Below, in pieces: positions 41,256 to 42,529 of a DNA stretch of 42,529 nucleotides. Each line of letters begins with the position of its first letter. The stretch's first letter is position 1. The stretch comes from Candidatus Cloacimonadota bacterium. GTDB taxonomy: Bacteria > Cloacimonadota > Cloacimonadia > Cloacimonadales > TCS61. Location of the stretch: positions 1 to 42,529 of the forward strand of contig JAGGWK010000055.1 in NCBI GenBank assembly GCA_021157525.1. The letters run 5' to 3'. The notes under the pieces were generated by a model. That model was not told the DNA's origin and ran no database searches. It saw nothing but the letters and a program-made list of their open reading frames with translations. The position numbers and the translations under genes were made by a program.

Positions 41256-42529
41256 ATGAACTATAGCCACGATACCATAGCGGCAGTTTCGTCACCTGCC
41301 GGTATCGGTGCGGTGGGCCTGATCCGTGTGAGCGGAGAAAAGGCCATCGATGCCGTGAACACCATATTCCGTGGACATGACCTCCACAAAGCAACACCGC
41401 GGAAAGCACTTTTTGGCACCATCGTCAATGGCGGTGATACCGTGGATGAGGTGTTGGTGATTTGCTTCCGAAGTCCCGCCAGCTATACCGGTGAAGATCT
41501 GGTGGAAATTTCCTGCCACGGTAACCCCTTCATTTTGCAGCAGATTCTCACCCTGCTTCTGCAACAGGTTCGTATGGCCGAGGCGGGGGAATTTACCCAA
41601 CGGGCTTTTTTAAATAACAAGATGGATCTTACCCGGGCCGAAGCAGTGGGAGACCTGTTGGCCGCCACCACCAGACGGGCACATTTTGCCGCCATCCAGC
41701 AGATGGAAGGCAGCCTCTACGACCGCATAAAAGGCTACCTGGATCGCCTGACCCGCATCCGCAGCGAGGTGGAGTTGGAGATCGATTTTGTGGAGCAGGG
41801 ACTTGATGAAATGGACCCTTCACACTTGGTGGCAGATATCCGGGCATTGCAGAGAGATTTGCAACACCTGGCCGCAACCGCCGAAGACGGTATGATCATC
41901 AAAGATGGCTTGAAGGTGAGTTTGGTGGGTGCTCCCAATGTGGGAAAATCCAGTATTTTTAATGCCATGCTCCAAAGCGAGCGGGCCATCGTCACCCCCA
42001 TCCCCGGCACCACGCGGGATTATCTGGAAGAGGCGATTTCCCTGGATGGCTATCTGTTACGCATCTTTGATACCGCTGGCCTGCACACCTCTGATGATGC
42101 TGTTGAACAGATCGGGATTTCCCGCTCCTATGACATTATCAGCCAAAGCAACTTGGTGCTATTCATTACCACGAATGCATCCTGGCAACCGGAATACCGC
42201 TCCCTGGCTACCCGAATTGACCAACAGAAAATCATCAAAGTACTCAATAAAGCCGACACCTTTTCTCCCGAAGAATTGCAACTATTTGCCAAGGAAGGAT
42301 TTATCCTCTGCTCTACCTTGGCCGAAGACGGTCTGGCTCAACTCAAGGACGAATTGCGCAGACGGGTGGCTGTGGATGACGCCGAAATCGCCGATGGAAT
42401 GCTGAATAATAGTCGTCAACGAGCGGCGGTAAATCGTTCTATCGCCTCATTGGAAAAGGCACTTACCTCTGCCGAAGCAGCTCTGGGATACGAATTTACG
42501 GCTTTTGATCTGCAGGAAGCCAGCCGTGG
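41256..42529 (+). CDS. mnmE: tRNA modification GTPase MnmE (cut by window end)
   Basis: The first 424 residues of MnmE, which with MnmG adds the carboxymethylaminomethyl (or related) group to the wobble uridine of certain tRNAs. The N-terminal folate-binding domain (DTIAAVSSPAGIGAVGLIRVSG, ASYTGEDLVEISCHG) is followed by the helical domain and an inserted GTPase domain with G1 GAPNVGKSS near residue 227, IPGTTRDY, DTAGLH and NKAD. The window ends within the last helices, before the C-terminal CxGK motif. It starts 3 nt after dxs, in the same likely operon. Confidence 0.96.
   Translation, partial: MNYSHDTIAAVSSPAGIGAVGLIRVSGEKAIDAVNTIFRGHDLHKATPRKALFGTIVNGGDTVDEVLVICFRSPASYTGEDLVEISCHGNPFILQQILTLLLQQVRMAEAGEFTQRAFLNNKMDLTRAEAVGDLLAATTRRAHFAAIQQMEGSLYDRIKGYLDRLTRIRSEVELEIDFVEQGLDEMDPSHLVADIRALQRDLQHLAATAEDGMIIKDGLKVSLVGAPNVGKSSIFNAMLQSERAIVTPIPGTTRDYLEEAISLDGYLLRIFDTAGLHTSDDAVEQIGISRSYDIISQSNLVLFITTNASWQPEYRSLATRIDQQKIIKVLNKADTFSPEELQLFAKEGFILCSTLAEDGLAQLKDELRRRVAVDDAEIADGMLNNSRQRAAVNRSIASLEKALTSAEAALGYEFTAFDLQEASR

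Noticed and set aside
1-42529. CRISPR arrays, tRNA or rRNA genes, transposase genes, replication origin
   Set aside because: None was recognised. The only tandem repeats are inside the YwqK-type gene, and no cloverleaf-like sequence was seen between genes.

Overview
The window looks like a chromosomal stretch of a Gram-negative, anaerobic, amino-acid- or propionate-metabolising bacterium of the FCB group. A Cloacimonadota-like organism is my best guess, at low to moderate confidence. The grounds are a 2-oxoacid:ferredoxin oxidoreductase plus Na+-pumping methylmalonyl-CoA decarboxylase operon, a class I Fe-S fumarase, a TonB-dependent receptor with a carboxypeptidase-D-like N-terminal domain, Mre/RodA rod-shape genes, and moderate GC from about 3 kb onward. 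No 16S rRNA or other decisive marker is present.

Layout. (a) 1-3075: an AT-rich accessory segment with a YwqK/MORN_2 repeat protein, a PD-(D/E)XK (Mrr-like) nuclease and integron attC-like structures, followed by about 500 bases with no credible gene. (b) 3076-3987: fused MsrB-MsrA, ending in a bidirectional terminator shared with the operon on the opposite strand. (c) 4054-15108, minus strand: uvrB, a 39-codon small ORF, korDABC, mce, mmdA, oadG-like mmdD, mmdC (biotin carrier), mmdB, then after a terminator an AEC-family carrier and fumarase alpha. (d) 15338-19708, plus strand: alkyltransferase-like protein, YfhO membrane protein, RsmI-like methyltransferase, lipid kinase. argS converges on them. 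(e) 21671-24084, plus strand: DUF4097 protein, cytidine deaminase, thioredoxin reductase. (f) 24138-30918, minus strand: a cell-shape operon mreB, mreC, a CofE-like ligase, mreD, PBP2, rodA, lipoprotein, small protein. (g) 31044-33714, minus strand: feoA, feoC, recG. (h) 34073-38243, minus strand: TonB-dependent receptor, then (transcribed earlier on the same strand) a PPOX-family flavoprotein and an e(P4)-type phosphatase. (i) 38382 to the right edge, plus strand: queD, engB, dxs, mnmE (cut by the window end).

How the genes work together. The kor-mce-mmd cluster encodes conversion of 2-oxoglutarate (or another 2-oxoacid) to an acyl-CoA with reduced ferredoxin, racemisation of methylmalonyl-CoA, and its decarboxylation to propionyl-CoA coupled to Na+ export. 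The mutase is not in the window. Fumarase and a dicarboxylate-type carrier sit at the end of the same strand run. The mre-rod cluster builds the lateral cell wall.

Most unusual signals: the cassette-like structure around the nuclease gene; a GGATGCA heptamer found about 38 times by eye (about 5 expected) on both strands after 3.3 kb and never before it; a CofE-like ligase gene inside the mre operon; and a translationally coupled small ORF between uvrB and korD.
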